Assembly: GCF_014649855.1 (NCBI RefSeq)
Contig: NZ_BMTV01000001.1
Span: 124,001 to 188,000, forward strand
Direction: 5' to 3'
DNA: 64,000 bases
Source: Streptomyces roseolus
GTDB lineage: Bacteria > Actinomycetota > Actinomycetes > Streptomycetales > Streptomycetaceae
Part shown: positions 31,913 to 39,935 of the stretch, piece by piece
Layout: each line of letters starts with the position of its first letter
How positions within the stretch are numbered: position 1 is the first letter of the stretch
The notes under the pieces: generated by a model
Database searches by the model: none
Told to the model about the DNA's origin: nothing
The model's input: the letters and a program-made list of their open reading frames with translations, nothing else
Translations under genes and position numbers: made by a program

Positions 31913-32416
31913 ATGGTCTGGTTTCTTGGTCTCGGCATCGGCGGCCTGCTGCTGCTCGTCCTGAGCCTGGTCTTCGACGGGGTCCTGGAGGGGCTCTTCG
32001 ACGGGCTCGGGGGCCTGGACGGGCTGCTGTCGTTGCCGGTGGTCGCCGGGTTCGTCTCGGCGCTCGGCTTCACGGGGGCGCTCGTGCTCGGCACGAGCGG
32101 CGCGGGGGCGGGGGTCGCGAGCGGCGCGGGCGTGCTGGCGGGGGTCGGCGTGGGGTGGGTGACCTGGCGGTTCTGCCGGGTCCTGCTGCACGACACGAAC
32201 GCGCCCGCGCCGCGCGGCGCGGACCTCGCCGGCAGTTCCGGCTCGGTCGTCACCGCCGTCCCGGCGGACGGTTACGGCGAGGTGCTGCTGTACCTGGGCG
32301 GCCAGCCCGTGAAGTACGCGGCGCGGGCGGACCGGCCCGTCCCGCGCGGCACCGAGGTGTGGGTCGAGTCGGTCCTCTCGGCGACCTCGGTCCTCGTACG
32401 GCCCGTCGACCGCTGA
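31913..32416 (+). CDS. NfeD-like membrane protein (flotillin partner)
   Basis: A 167-aa protein with two or three hydrophobic segments, LGIGGLLLLVLSLVFDGVL first, and a C-terminal OB-fold (SGSVVTAVPADGYGEVLLYL ... RGTEVWVESV) as in short NfeD proteins. In Bacillus, the NfeD-type YuaF pairs with flotillin FloT; the flotillin-like gene starts 51 bp downstream here, so a shared membrane microdomain role is likely. The upstream 214 bp contains a minisatellite. Confidence 0.82.
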   Translation: MVWFLGLGIGGLLLLVLSLVFDGVLEGLFDGLGGLDGLLSLPVVAGFVSALGFTGALVLGTSGAGAGVASGAGVLAGVGVGWVTWRFCRVLLHDTNAPAPRGADLAGSSGSVVTAVPADGYGEVLLYLGGQPVKYAARADRPVPRGTEVWVESVLSATSVLVRPVDR

Positions 32417-32467
32417 GCGCCGACCGCCGGATCCATCCTTCCCGTACCGAACGAAGGGGGGTTCTCC

Positions 32468-34009
32468 ATGAGCCCTGTCCTGATCGCCGTGGTGGGCGTC
32501 GTCGCCCTCCTCGTCCTGCTCGGCCTCGCCGTCGTCACCCGCTACAAGGTGGCGGGGCCGAGCGAGGCGTTCATCATCACCGGCCGCCGCGGCCAGAAGG
32601 CCACCGATCCGGCGACCGGCCGCGTCTACACCGACAACAGCGGCCAGAAGGTCGTCGTCGGCGGCGGCGTCTTCGTCGTGCCCTTCGTGCAGCAGAAGTT
32701 CACCCTCGACCTCTCCAGCCGGCACATCCCCGTCGCCGTCCGCGGCGCCGTCACCCTGCGCGGCGTCAAGGCCAACCTGGAGGGCGTCGCCATCGTCAAG
32801 GTCGGCGGCACCGAGGACTCCATCCGCGCCGCCGCCCAGCGCTTCCTGATGCAGCAGGACGGCATCGTCGGCTTCACCCAGGAGGTGCTGTCCGGCGCGC
32901 TGCGGTCCATCGTGGGCCGGATGTCCGTCGAGGACATCATCCGCGACCGGGCCGCCTTCGCCGGACAGGTCGCCGAGGAGGCCGAGGCCAGCCTCTCCGG
33001 ACAGGGCCTCGTCCTCGACGCCTTCCAGATCCAGGACATCACCACCGAGGGCTCCTACCTGGAGGACCTCGGCCGGCCCGAGGCCGCCCGCGCCAAGCAG
33101 GAGGCCGACATCGCCGAGGCCGAGGCCCGACGGGCCGCCGAGCAGGCCCGTCTGAAGGCCGAGGAGGAGATCGCGGTCGCGCAGCGGACCCTGTACCTGA
33201 AGCAGGCCGAGATCAAGGCGCAGACCGACGAGGCCGCCGCCCAGGCCAACGCCGCCGGGCCGCTCGCCGAGGCCGCCCGCCAGCAGGACATCCTCGCCGA
33301 GCAGGAGAAGGTCGCCGCCCGGCAGGCCGCCCTCACCGACCGCCAGCTCGACACCCAGGTCCGCAAGCCCGCCGACGCCAAGCGGTACGAGGCCGAGCAG
33401 CAGGCCGAGGCGCAGCGCACCGCCCGGGTGAAGCAGGCCGAGGCCGAGCGGATGGCGGCCATCGCGGCGGCCGAGGCCGAGGCCGAGCGGTCCCGGCTCA
33501 CCGGTGAGGGCGAGAAGCAGCGCCGCCAGGCCCTCGCCGAGGCCGAGGCCATCGAGGGCGCCAAGCGCGGTGAGGCCGAGCGCGCCCGGCGCGCCGCCAT
33601 CGCGGAGGCCGTGCGGCTGGAGGGCGACGCGGAGGCGGCCGCCATCGCGGCGAAGGGCGCCGCCGAGGCCGAGGCCATGCACAAGCGGGCCGACGCGTTC
33701 GAGCGGTACGGCGACGCGGCCGTGCTCCAGATGCTGGTGGAGGTCCTGCCGCAGGTCGTCGCCAAGGCGGCGGAGCCGCTGGCCGCCGTGGACAAGATGA
33801 CCGTCATCTCCACGGACGGGGCGAGCAGGCTGCCGCGCGCGGTCGCGGACAACGTCGCCCAGGGGATGGAACTGCTCTCCTCCACCACGGGCGTCGACCT
33901 CGCCTCGCTCCTCCAGGGGCTCACGTCCAAGGCGGACGCCGCCCCGGCGCCCGCGCCGCGGGCGAACGGGACGCACGGGGTCGACGGGAAGGTCGAGATC
34001 ACCGACTGA
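32468..34009 (+). CDS. Flotillin-like SPFH protein
   Basis: A 513-aa protein. One N-terminal membrane anchor (residues ~3-22), then an SPFH/Band-7 domain (GPSEAFIITGRRGQ to ~residue 200), then a ~200-residue Ala/Glu/Arg/Gln coiled coil with EAEAE repeats (residues ~200-415), and a short C-terminal oligomerisation region. This is standard flotillin architecture. Flotillins scaffold membrane lipid domains and influence fluidity and secretion. AAGGGGGG precedes the ATG. It probably forms an operon with the NfeD-like gene. Confidence 0.92.
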   Translation: MSPVLIAVVGVVALLVLLGLAVVTRYKVAGPSEAFIITGRRGQKATDPATGRVYTDNSGQKVVVGGGVFVVPFVQQKFTLDLSSRHIPVAVRGAVTLRGVKANLEGVAIVKVGGTEDSIRAAAQRFLMQQDGIVGFTQEVLSGALRSIVGRMSVEDIIRDRAAFAGQVAEEAEASLSGQGLVLDAFQIQDITTEGSYLEDLGRPEAARAKQEADIAEAEARRAAEQARLKAEEEIAVAQRTLYLKQAEIKAQTDEAAAQANAAGPLAEAARQQDILAEQEKVAARQAALTDRQLDTQVRKPADAKRYEAEQQAEAQRTARVKQAEAERMAAIAAAEAEAERSRLTGEGEKQRRQALAEAEAIEGAKRGEAERARRAAIAEAVRLEGDAEAAAIAAKGAAEAEAMHKRADAFERYGDAAVLQMLVEVLPQVVAKAAEPLAAVDKMTVISTDGASRLPRAVADNVAQGMELLSSTTGVDLASLLQGLTSKADAAPAPAPRANGTHGVDGKVEITD

Positions 34010-34017
34010 GCGCGGCC

Positions 34018-34047
34018 GGCGCCCCGGCCCTCACGGGCCGGGGCGCC
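34018..34047 (+). terminator. 13-bp perfect hairpin terminator after flotillin gene
   Basis: GGCGCCCCGGCCC (34018-34030) and GGGCCGGGGCGCC (34035-34047) with a TCAC loop. Confidence 0.85.
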
Positions 34048-34340
34048 GGGTGATCGGGGGACGGACGCCGGGGGCGGGTGTCCGGTGTCGGGGGGCTGGT
34101 GTCGGGGGGCTGGTGTCGGGCTTCCGGTGTTGGGAGGCGGGCGCCGAGAGTCGGGGGTCCGGTGCCGGGGGTCCGGTACCGGGGGCGGGCTTCCGGTGCC
34201 GGGCGTAGGACGCCGGGGGTCGGGCGCCCGGGGCGGGCTTCCGGTGCCGGGCGCCGGTGTCGGGCGCCGGTGTCGGGCGTAGGACGCCGGGGGGCGAGCG
34301 CCGGACGTCGGGGGGCCGGGCCTGGGCGTGGGCCGGGCCC
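34048..34340. repeat. G-rich degenerate repeat array in convergent gap
   Basis: About 290 bp of repetitive G-rich sequence lies on the plus strand. GGGGGGCTGGTGTC is repeated in tandem near 34090-34120. Two longer related blocks follow, each with GGCGGGCTTCCGGTGCCGGGCG and GTAGGACGCCGGGGG (blocks begin near 34186 and 34235). Many GGG runs could form G-quadruplexes. There is no regular spacer and no CRISPR character. It fills the whole gap between convergent flotillin and glycosyltransferase genes. Confidence 0.75.
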
Positions 34341-34346
34341 GGGGCC

Positions 34347-35225
34347 TCAGATGATCGGGGGGCGGCCCAGCTTCGTCATGCGCAGCACCGTCGACCAGCG
34401 CATCGGGCGGCGCGGCCCGGCGGGGGCCTTCAGGCCCTCCGCGAAGCCGGCGAACCAGGAGCGCAGGCCGCGCGCCGAGCGGGTGCGGGCGACCGTCAGG
34501 AGGACCCAGACCGCCAGGTAGAGCGGGACCAGCGGGGCCGGGAGGTTCCGCTTCGCCAGCCACACGCGGTTGCGGGCGGTCATGCGGTAGTAGACGTCGT
34601 GCCGGGCCGGGCTGGTCTTCGGGTGCTGGAGCAGCAGCTCGGGCTCGTACCGGATCCGCCAGCCCGCGTCGAGGGCCCGCCAGGCCAGGTCGGTCTCCTC
34701 GTGCGCGAAGAAGAAGTCCTCCGGCCAGCCGCCGATCCGGTCCAGCATCGGCATCGACAGGCCGTGGCCACCGCCGAGGAAGGTGGTGACCTCGCCGCCG
34801 CGCATCGGGTCCTTGGCGCCGAGCCGGGGGATGTGCCGACGCTGCGTCTCGCCCGTCTCGTCGGCGATCCGGAAGGAGACCACGCCGAGCTTCGGCTCGG
34901 TCTCGTACAGGTCGGCCAGACGGCGGAAGACGTCCGTGTCGACGAGCAGGCCGTCGTCGTCGAGGTCGACGAGGACGTCCACGTCGCCGAAGGAGCGGAG
35001 GGTGTCGATGGCCACGTTCCGGCCGCCGGTGACCCCGCGGTTCTCGGGCAGCTCGACGCCGGTGACGCCCTCGGGGAGGGCGGGCAGCGAGCCCGTGCCG
35101 TTGCCGACCACGACGACCCGGGCGGGGGGCTCGTCCTGCATCGCCACCGAGTCGAGCAGCGCGCCCAGCTCGGCGGGGCGGGTGCCCATCGTCAGTACCG
35201 CCACGCCCACTCTCGGTCGCGCCAC
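34347..35225 (-). CDS. Family 2 glycosyltransferase
   Basis: A 292-aa GT-A fold enzyme. VGVAVLTMGTRPAELGALLDS opens the nucleotide-binding half. ENRGVTGGRNVAID and VLVDLDDDGLLV give the DxD-type metal site. GGWPEDFFFAHEETDLAWRA is the conserved ED acceptor-side motif. A single hydrophobic helix near residue 235 (LVPLYLAVWVLLTVA) may bind the membrane. Sugar donor and acceptor unknown. The GTG at 35225 is chosen because GGAG lies 7 nt upstream; 24 more in-frame residues upstream are Pro/Gly-rich and unlikely. Confidence 0.85.
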   Translation of the reverse strand: MARPRVGVAVLTMGTRPAELGALLDSVAMQDEPPARVVVVGNGTGSLPALPEGVTGVELPENRGVTGGRNVAIDTLRSFGDVDVLVDLDDDGLLVDTDVFRRLADLYETEPKLGVVSFRIADETGETQRRHIPRLGAKDPMRGGEVTTFLGGGHGLSMPMLDRIGGWPEDFFFAHEETDLAWRALDAGWRIRYEPELLLQHPKTSPARHDVYYRMTARNRVWLAKRNLPAPLVPLYLAVWVLLTVARTRSARGLRSWFAGFAEGLKAPAGPRRPMRWSTVLRMTKLGRPPII

Positions 35226-35546
35226 GGTCCACTCCGTTCCAGGTTCGGGGTCGGGTCTCGCGTGCGGGCCGGCGCCCGCCGGCCGCACGGCACCCATTGT
35301 TCACCCTCCGGGAACCCCCGTGGAACCCGGAAGGCACCCGGAAGGCCCGGGCCGGGGGAAACGCGGGACTTCCGGAACCCCGGGGGCCCTCCCGTACGTC
35401 CGTGCGTACGGCGGCGGTTGCGCGGCGGTTCCCCGGTGGGGCGGTCGTGATTCCGCTTCGGGGGGAGCGCGGCGAGCACGCACACGGGGCGGCTCTACCC
35501 TGGTCCTCTGCCGTCAAGTGATCGATTGTCGAAAGGGCGTCTCCTG
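35226..35546. other. Divergent intergenic region, GT2 / kinase
   Basis: A 321-bp gap with GC-rich imperfect repeats, including three AACCC(C/G)-type words at 35306-35330. It holds one clean 7-bp dyad, CCGTACG-N6-CGTACGG (35392-35411), which may be an operator. TACCCT near 35495 is a possible -10 box for the kinase gene. No ORF is evident. Confidence 0.45.
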
Positions 35547-36740
35547 GTGCTGGTCGCGGACCGATATCGGCTTCACGGGTGTATCGGCCGTGGCGGCATG
35601 GGCGAGGTGTGGCAGGCCACCGACGAGGTCCTCGGCCGGCCCGTCGCCGTGAAACTGATGCTGGCGCAGTCCACCGACCCCTCCGGCGCCGACCGGTTCC
35701 GCCTGGAGGCGCAGACCGCCGCCCGGCTCAGCCACCCGCACGTCGTCGGCGTCTTCGACTTCGGCACCTGGGACGGCAAGCTCTTCCTGGTGATGGAGCT
35801 GGTCGAGGGCGACAGCCTGGGCTCCTCCCCGGCGAATCCCCTGGTGCTGCCCGCCGAGCGGGTCGCCGTCGTCGCCGCGCACGCCGCCGCCGGTCTCGCC
35901 GCCGCCCACCGGCAGGGCGTGGTCCACCGCGACATCAAGCCCGGCAACCTCCTGATGGACGCCGAGGGCACGGTGAAGCTGGCCGACTTCGGCATCGCCC
36001 GCTTCGTCGACGACCCCTCCGCGGGCCTGACGACAACCGGGCAGATCGTCGGCACCGGCCTCTACCTGGCCCCGGAGCGGGCCCTCGGCAAGCCGGCCTC
36101 CCCCGCCTCGGACGTCTACTCGCTGGGCTGCGTCCTCTACCAGCTGCTGACCGGTCACCCGCCGTTCCGCGCGGACACCGCGACCGCGCTGCTGTACCAG
36201 CACATCGACAGCGCCCCGACCCCGCCGAGCCGGCTCGGCGTCGTGCTCACGCCCGCCTTCGAGGCGTACCTGCTGAGCCTGCTGGCCAAGCAGCCCGAAC
36301 AGCGCCCGCCGGCGCAGGCCATCGCCGACTGGTTCGGCTCCGGCGCCTGGCGGGAGTACGCGCCCCGGCCCGCGGCCGCCGCCATGCCGGGCGCCGCCCC
36401 CACCCCGCCGGCCCGCACCCCGCAAGCCCACGTGCCGCCTGCGCACGTGCCGTCCGCGCACACCGCGCACGCTCCCGCGCCCGTGCCGGCCGCGATGCCC
36501 GCGCCGCGGCCCGCCGGCCCGCGCACCCCGCCGCCCGGCCCCGCCGCCGGTGCGACGGCCGTGTCCGCCCCGGTGGCCGGCGGGTCCCGGCGGCGGGCGC
36601 CCGAGCGGGCCGGGAACACCGGCTCCACCGGCGGCGCGCTCGCCGAGCTGTCCCGCCGACGGCCCCGCAAGACGGCCGCCGTCGCCGGGATCGTCGCCTT
36701 CGTCGTCTTCCTCTTCATCGGCATGGCCTGGCTCTCCTGA
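35547..36740 (+). CDS. Serine/threonine protein kinase with C-terminal TM and no extracellular domain
   Basis: A 397-aa Hanks-type kinase. It has a Gly-rich loop GRGGMGEVW, VAVKLM (Lys), VVHRDIKPGNLL (catalytic loop), DFGIARF, and a GTGLYLAPERALG activation segment. Residues ~270-360 are an Ala/Pro-rich linker. One TM helix (VAGIVAFVVFLFIGMAWL) ends the protein, leaving no extracytoplasmic sensor such as PASTA domains. Its input must therefore be intracellular or through a partner. The GTG at 35547 follows AAAGGG at 9 nt; a TTG at 35526 lacks a ribosome-binding site. Confidence 0.88.
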   Translation: MLVADRYRLHGCIGRGGMGEVWQATDEVLGRPVAVKLMLAQSTDPSGADRFRLEAQTAARLSHPHVVGVFDFGTWDGKLFLVMELVEGDSLGSSPANPLVLPAERVAVVAAHAAAGLAAAHRQGVVHRDIKPGNLLMDAEGTVKLADFGIARFVDDPSAGLTTTGQIVGTGLYLAPERALGKPASPASDVYSLGCVLYQLLTGHPPFRADTATALLYQHIDSAPTPPSRLGVVLTPAFEAYLLSLLAKQPEQRPPAQAIADWFGSGAWREYAPRPAAAAMPGAAPTPPARTPQAHVPPAHVPSAHTAHAPAPVPAAMPAPRPAGPRTPPPGPAAGATAVSAPVAGGSRRRAPERAGNTGSTGGALAELSRRRPRKTAAVAGIVAFVVFLFIGMAWLS

Positions 36741-36761
36741 CCCGACCCCGCCGCCCCGCCC

Positions 36762-37043
36762 TCAGTACAGTCGCGGCGCCATGACGTGCTGGTCCGGGTC
36801 GCCCTCGACGATCAGGAGACAGCGGGGCACCCCCGGACCCGCGGTGGCGCGCACCGTCGCCGGCGTCGGCGGATCCGTCGGCAGCTCGATCGGGACGGCC
36901 ACCGGCCGGTCGGACCGGGTCGCCGCGTGCCCGGTCTCCTTGCCGTCGACGAGCACCTCGACCACCGGCCGCATGCCGGTCTCCACCGTCGCCGAGACCG
37001 AATGGCCCCGGTAGTCGATGTGGAAGTGGTGGCGTCGCCTCAT
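36762..37043 (-). CDS. Small conserved hypothetical (93 aa)
   Basis: A 93-aa protein starting MRRRHHFHIDYRGHSVSATV, without TM or signal sequence, rich in beta-type residues. I do not recognise a family. A strong GGAGG ribosome-binding site is 7 nt before the ATG, which supports a real gene. It converges on the kinase gene with a 21-bp gap. The G-rich tract at 37158-37190 lies upstream, between it and the YdcF-like gene. Confidence 0.7.
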   Translation of the reverse strand: MRRRHHFHIDYRGHSVSATVETGMRPVVEVLVDGKETGHAATRSDRPVAVPIELPTDPPTPATVRATAGPGVPRCLLIVEGDPDQHVMAPRLY

Positions 37044-37157
37044 GGGGTCACCTCCGCGGCGGGCTCCCGGACGCCGCCTCCGGCGTCCTCGACACCTCCG
37101 TCCCTCCAGCGTAGGGACGCGACGACCGCCTCGCCCCTCCGGCGCCGCCCGGGGGGC

Positions 37158-37190
37158 CTCCCTCCCCCCTCCCCCCTCCCCCTCCCCCCC
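37158..37190 (-). repeat. Poly-G/A tract (potential G-quadruplex) just after the ydcF-like stop
   Basis: On the minus strand this reads as runs of 3-7 G separated by single A residues (plus strand CCTCCC...CCCCCCC). It starts 4 nt after the YdcF-like stop codon, so it would be in the 3' UTR or intercistronic RNA. It has five G runs, enough for a G-quadruplex. Confidence 0.8.
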
Positions 37191-37194
37191 GGCG

Positions 37195-38208
37195 TCACCC
37201 CGTGACCGCGAGGCCCAGGGCTCCGATGGCCACCAGGACCGCGCAGACCGTGAGGTTGACCGCGCGGTACTCCAGGAAGACCGCGGCGAACTCGCGGAGC
37301 GTGGCGCTGGGCCAGAAGTACGCGGCGGTCGGCGAACCCACCACCTGGGCGTCCACCCCGGCCTTCCGGGCCATCAGCGCGGCCCGGAAGGCGTGGAAGT
37401 TGTTGGTGACGACCACGCAGGCGGCACCCGGCCGCTCCGCCTCCATCAGCTCCTTGCTGAACAGCAGGTTCTCCTCGGTGGTGCGGGAGCGGTCCTCGCG
37501 GAGGATCCGGTCCTCGGGAAAGCCGCGCTCCAGCAGATAGCCGGCCATGGCGTGGGACTCCGGCAGCTCCTCGTCCGGGCCCCGGCCGCCCGAGGTGATC
37601 AGGAACGGCGGCCCGCCGGTGCCGCGCGCGGCCAGCCGCTCGTACACCTCACGGCCCCGGTCGAGCCGGCTCGCGAGCAGCGGCGGCACCCGCCGGCCGC
37701 CGATCAGCCCGGAGCCGAGGACCACCACGAAGTCCGCGTCCCGGCGCAGCCGCATCCGGCCGTACAGGAAGGCGTACCCCACGAAGCAGACGAAGAGGAA
37801 GGAGACGTAGCCCAGGACGAGGAGCAGGGTGACGGCGACGACACCGAGGACCCGGGAGTGGGTCAGGACGGCGGCGGCCATCAGCCCCAGCACGCCGAGG
37901 ATGCCGAGGCCGGCGAGGAGCGACAGCAGGTTGGCCGGGCGTGCGCCCTCCTTGCGGACCATCTCGACGCCGTTGGCGCACAGCAGTCCGGCGAGGACCA
38001 GCGGCCCCAGGCCGAGCACCAGCAGGAGCAGGACGAGGACCGTCTCGGTCAGGCCGGGCGGCAGGTGGTCGACGGCCGAGAGCAGGCCGAGGCCGAGGAA
38101 GGTGACGGCGAGACCGAGGTACACCGCGTTCCCGAAGCGGCGCCGGTCGCGCAGCACACCGACCCCGAAGAGCAGGGCGAACAGGGCGGACACCGCGAAA
38201 GCGATCAT
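37195..38208 (-). CDS. YdcF/ElyC (DUF218) family membrane protein
   Basis: A 337-aa protein. Six to seven TM segments fill residues 1-~165, followed by a DUF218 domain starting ADFVVVLGSGLIGGRRVPP, with TSGGRGPDEELPE, EDRSRTTEENLLF and VVTNNFHAFRAALMARKAG, and a last TM. ElyC/SanA/YdcF proteins are linked to envelope and undecaprenyl-phosphate metabolism. TACGAT (minus, 38215-38220) ends 6 nt before the ATG and no ribosome-binding site is seen, pointing to a leaderless mRNA. Confidence 0.87.
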   Translation of the reverse strand: MIAFAVSALFALLFGVGVLRDRRRFGNAVYLGLAVTFLGLGLLSAVDHLPPGLTETVLVLLLLVLGLGPLVLAGLLCANGVEMVRKEGARPANLLSLLAGLGILGVLGLMAAAVLTHSRVLGVVAVTLLLVLGYVSFLFVCFVGYAFLYGRMRLRRDADFVVVLGSGLIGGRRVPPLLASRLDRGREVYERLAARGTGGPPFLITSGGRGPDEELPESHAMAGYLLERGFPEDRILREDRSRTTEENLLFSKELMEAERPGAACVVVTNNFHAFRAALMARKAGVDAQVVGSPTAAYFWPSATLREFAAVFLEYRAVNLTVCAVLVAIGALGLAVTG

Positions 38209-38214
38209 GCCGCC

Positions 38215-38220
38215 ATCGTA
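38215..38220 (-). promoter_or_regulatory. Leaderless -10 box (TACGAT) for ydcF-like gene
   Basis: TACGAT on the minus strand ends 6 nt before the ATG at 38208. Confidence 0.45.
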
Positions 38221-38308
38221 GGCAGCCGGCCCCACGCCCGAGCAGACCCCGGACGAAGCTGTGGACAACAGGACGACAGACCGGCCGTCCCCACCCCGGA
38301 CGGGTGAT

Positions 38309-39715
38309 TCACCGCTCCCGGGAGAGCGTGAACAGCCCCTTCCGCGCTCCCTCTTCGTACGCCTCCCGCAGCTCGGGGTCGTCGAGGAGGCTCCGCAGCG
38401 CCTCGTCGCTGCGGGCCCGGGACACCGCGCAGTACCGCCCCGGCCGATAGGAGGTGTCGAAGGCGGAGGTTCTCAACAGGTCGACGGCGCCGAGGAGATG
38501 GGCCGCCCGGTCGGGCCGGCCGTCCAGCAGCCTGACCCGGGCGAGGAGTTCGGCCGCACAGGCCGCGCCGACGGCGGAGCCGAGCCGCAGGTGCTCGCGC
38601 AGCGCCCGGCGGGCGTGTTCGGCGGCCCGGGCCGGTTCCCCGTCCCAGGCGAGGAGTTCGGCCCGGGCGTGGTCGGCCCAGGCGTCCGCGAAGAGGTCAC
38701 GGCCCGCCCAGGTCCGCCGCCCCGCCCCGTCCCGCTCCAGCTGGTCCAGCGCCTCCTGCGCGGCCTCCGGGTCGGTGCGGCTGTAGCAGAGCGCGAGCGC
38801 CGCCCAGCAGGCCTCCCGGGTCGGCCCGAAGTCGGGCGCGTCCCCGATCTGGTCCAGCGCCTCCCGGAACTCGACCGCCGCCGCCCGGCTCCGGCCCTGG
38901 TAGAGGGCGATCGCGCCGCGCAGATGGGCGAGGAGCCCCAGACAACGCTCGTCCCCGTCCCGTACCGCGCTCGCCCACGCCTGGACGAGGAGCGGGTCGG
39001 CGTCCTCGGGGCGCCCCGACTCCAGCTCCAGGAAGGCGGCCAGCCACAGCGCGCGGGCGGGCGGCGGGCCCGGGTGCAGCGACAGGGCGTGCCGCAGCCG
39101 GGTCCGTCCCTCCGCGACCCGCCCGCAGGAGACCCACAGGAACCACAGCGAGACCGCGATCTCCAGGGCCGGTCCCGCCTCGTCGCCCGGCGCGAGCGGC
39201 GCCGTCGTCGGGTCCATGGCGGCGGCCAGGTCGGGGAGTTCGCGCAGCGCCAGGTCCCGGGCGTCCACCTGCCGGCCCCGCTGCCACCACTCGGCGGCCC
39301 GCCGGGCGACCTGGACGCACCACCTCCGGTGGTGCAGGACCACGATCCAGCGGTCGCCCCGGGCGGTCAGCCTCCGGGCGCCGACGGCCCGCATCGCGTG
39401 CGGCATCCAGTGGCGCGGCCCGCCGTCCTCCCCGTCGAACAGGTCGTCCACCGGCAGCAGCGCCAGCCGCGCCAGCCGGTCCAGCACGGCGCCCACGTCC
39501 ACGAGGGACAGCGCCCCGTATCCGCAGACCTCCTCGACGGCCCGCACGTCGAAGGCGCCCTCGAAGACGGAGAGCCGCTCCCAGAGCAGCCGCTCGGCGG
39601 GCCCGGCGGCCGCGTACCCCTCCTCGGCCGCCGCCAGCTGGCCGCAGCCCACCGGCTCGCCCCACAGCACCTGGTACTCGGGGGTCTCCCCCGGCACTCG
39701 TCCCATGGTCGTCAT
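38309..39715 (-). CDS. TPR-type signal protein resembling the C-terminal half of AfsR/LuxR-like ATPase regulators
   Basis: A 468-aa helical protein. RLLWERLSVFEGAFDVRAVE resembles the winged-helix segment that normally follows an NB-ARC/STAND ATPase domain. TPR-like repeats fill ~190-440 (RALWLAAFLELESGRPEDAD, GAIALYQGRSRAAAVEFREA). There is no P-loop before it and no BTAD or LuxR DNA-binding domain at either end, so it looks like a half-regulator that may act by binding a partner. The ATG at 39715 is preferred; an in-frame GTG at 39808 would add 31 residues containing PEK repeats. The divergent AsnC-like gene shares a palindrome-bearing promoter region. Confidence 0.65.
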   Translation of the reverse strand: MTTMGRVPGETPEYQVLWGEPVGCGQLAAAEEGYAAAGPAERLLWERLSVFEGAFDVRAVEEVCGYGALSLVDVGAVLDRLARLALLPVDDLFDGEDGGPRHWMPHAMRAVGARRLTARGDRWIVVLHHRRWCVQVARRAAEWWQRGRQVDARDLALRELPDLAAAMDPTTAPLAPGDEAGPALEIAVSLWFLWVSCGRVAEGRTRLRHALSLHPGPPPARALWLAAFLELESGRPEDADPLLVQAWASAVRDGDERCLGLLAHLRGAIALYQGRSRAAAVEFREALDQIGDAPDFGPTREACWAALALCYSRTDPEAAQEALDQLERDGAGRRTWAGRDLFADAWADHARAELLAWDGEPARAAEHARRALREHLRLGSAVGAACAAELLARVRLLDGRPDRAAHLLGAVDLLRTSAFDTSYRPGRYCAVSRARSDEALRSLLDDPELREAYEEGARKGLFTLSRER

Positions 39716-39731
39716 CCCCCGCGCGTCCCCC

Positions 39732-39758
39732 TTCTCCGGCTTCTCCGGCTTCTCCGGC
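39732..39758. repeat. Three tandem 9-bp units (TTCTCCGGC)
   Basis: TTCTCCGGC is repeated three times. On the minus strand it would encode PEK repeats if translation of the TPR gene began upstream at 39808. Confidence 0.7.
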
Positions 39759-39803
39759 TCTCCGGCCGCCCGCCTCCGCAGGGTCTCGTCACCGTCGGAT
39801 GCC

Positions 39804-39836
39804 GTCACTGTGACTTTTGGCCGTTTCGTGGCCAAA
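39804..39836. promoter_or_regulatory. Two palindromes between divergent TPR and AsnC-like genes
   Basis: GTCAC-T-GTGAC (39804-39814) is a perfect 11-bp palindrome. TTTGGCC-GTTTCGT-GGCCAAA (39816-39836) is a perfect 7-bp inverted repeat with 7-nt spacer. They are adjacent and central to a ~220-bp divergent promoter, so they are good candidates for binding by the AsnC-like regulator. Confidence 0.55.
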
Positions 39837-39935
39837 GAGCGCCGAGGCGGCTTGAATGCATATGCCCTGGTCCACATCCTGGGGTGCTCCCGGACCCGCG
39901 ACCAAGGTTTTCCGGGGGATCGGCCAAGGAGGGAA

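Noticed and set aside
34048..34340. Possible CRISPR array
   Set aside because: Repeats differ in length and sequence, spacers are not of constant size, and no cas genes are in the window.
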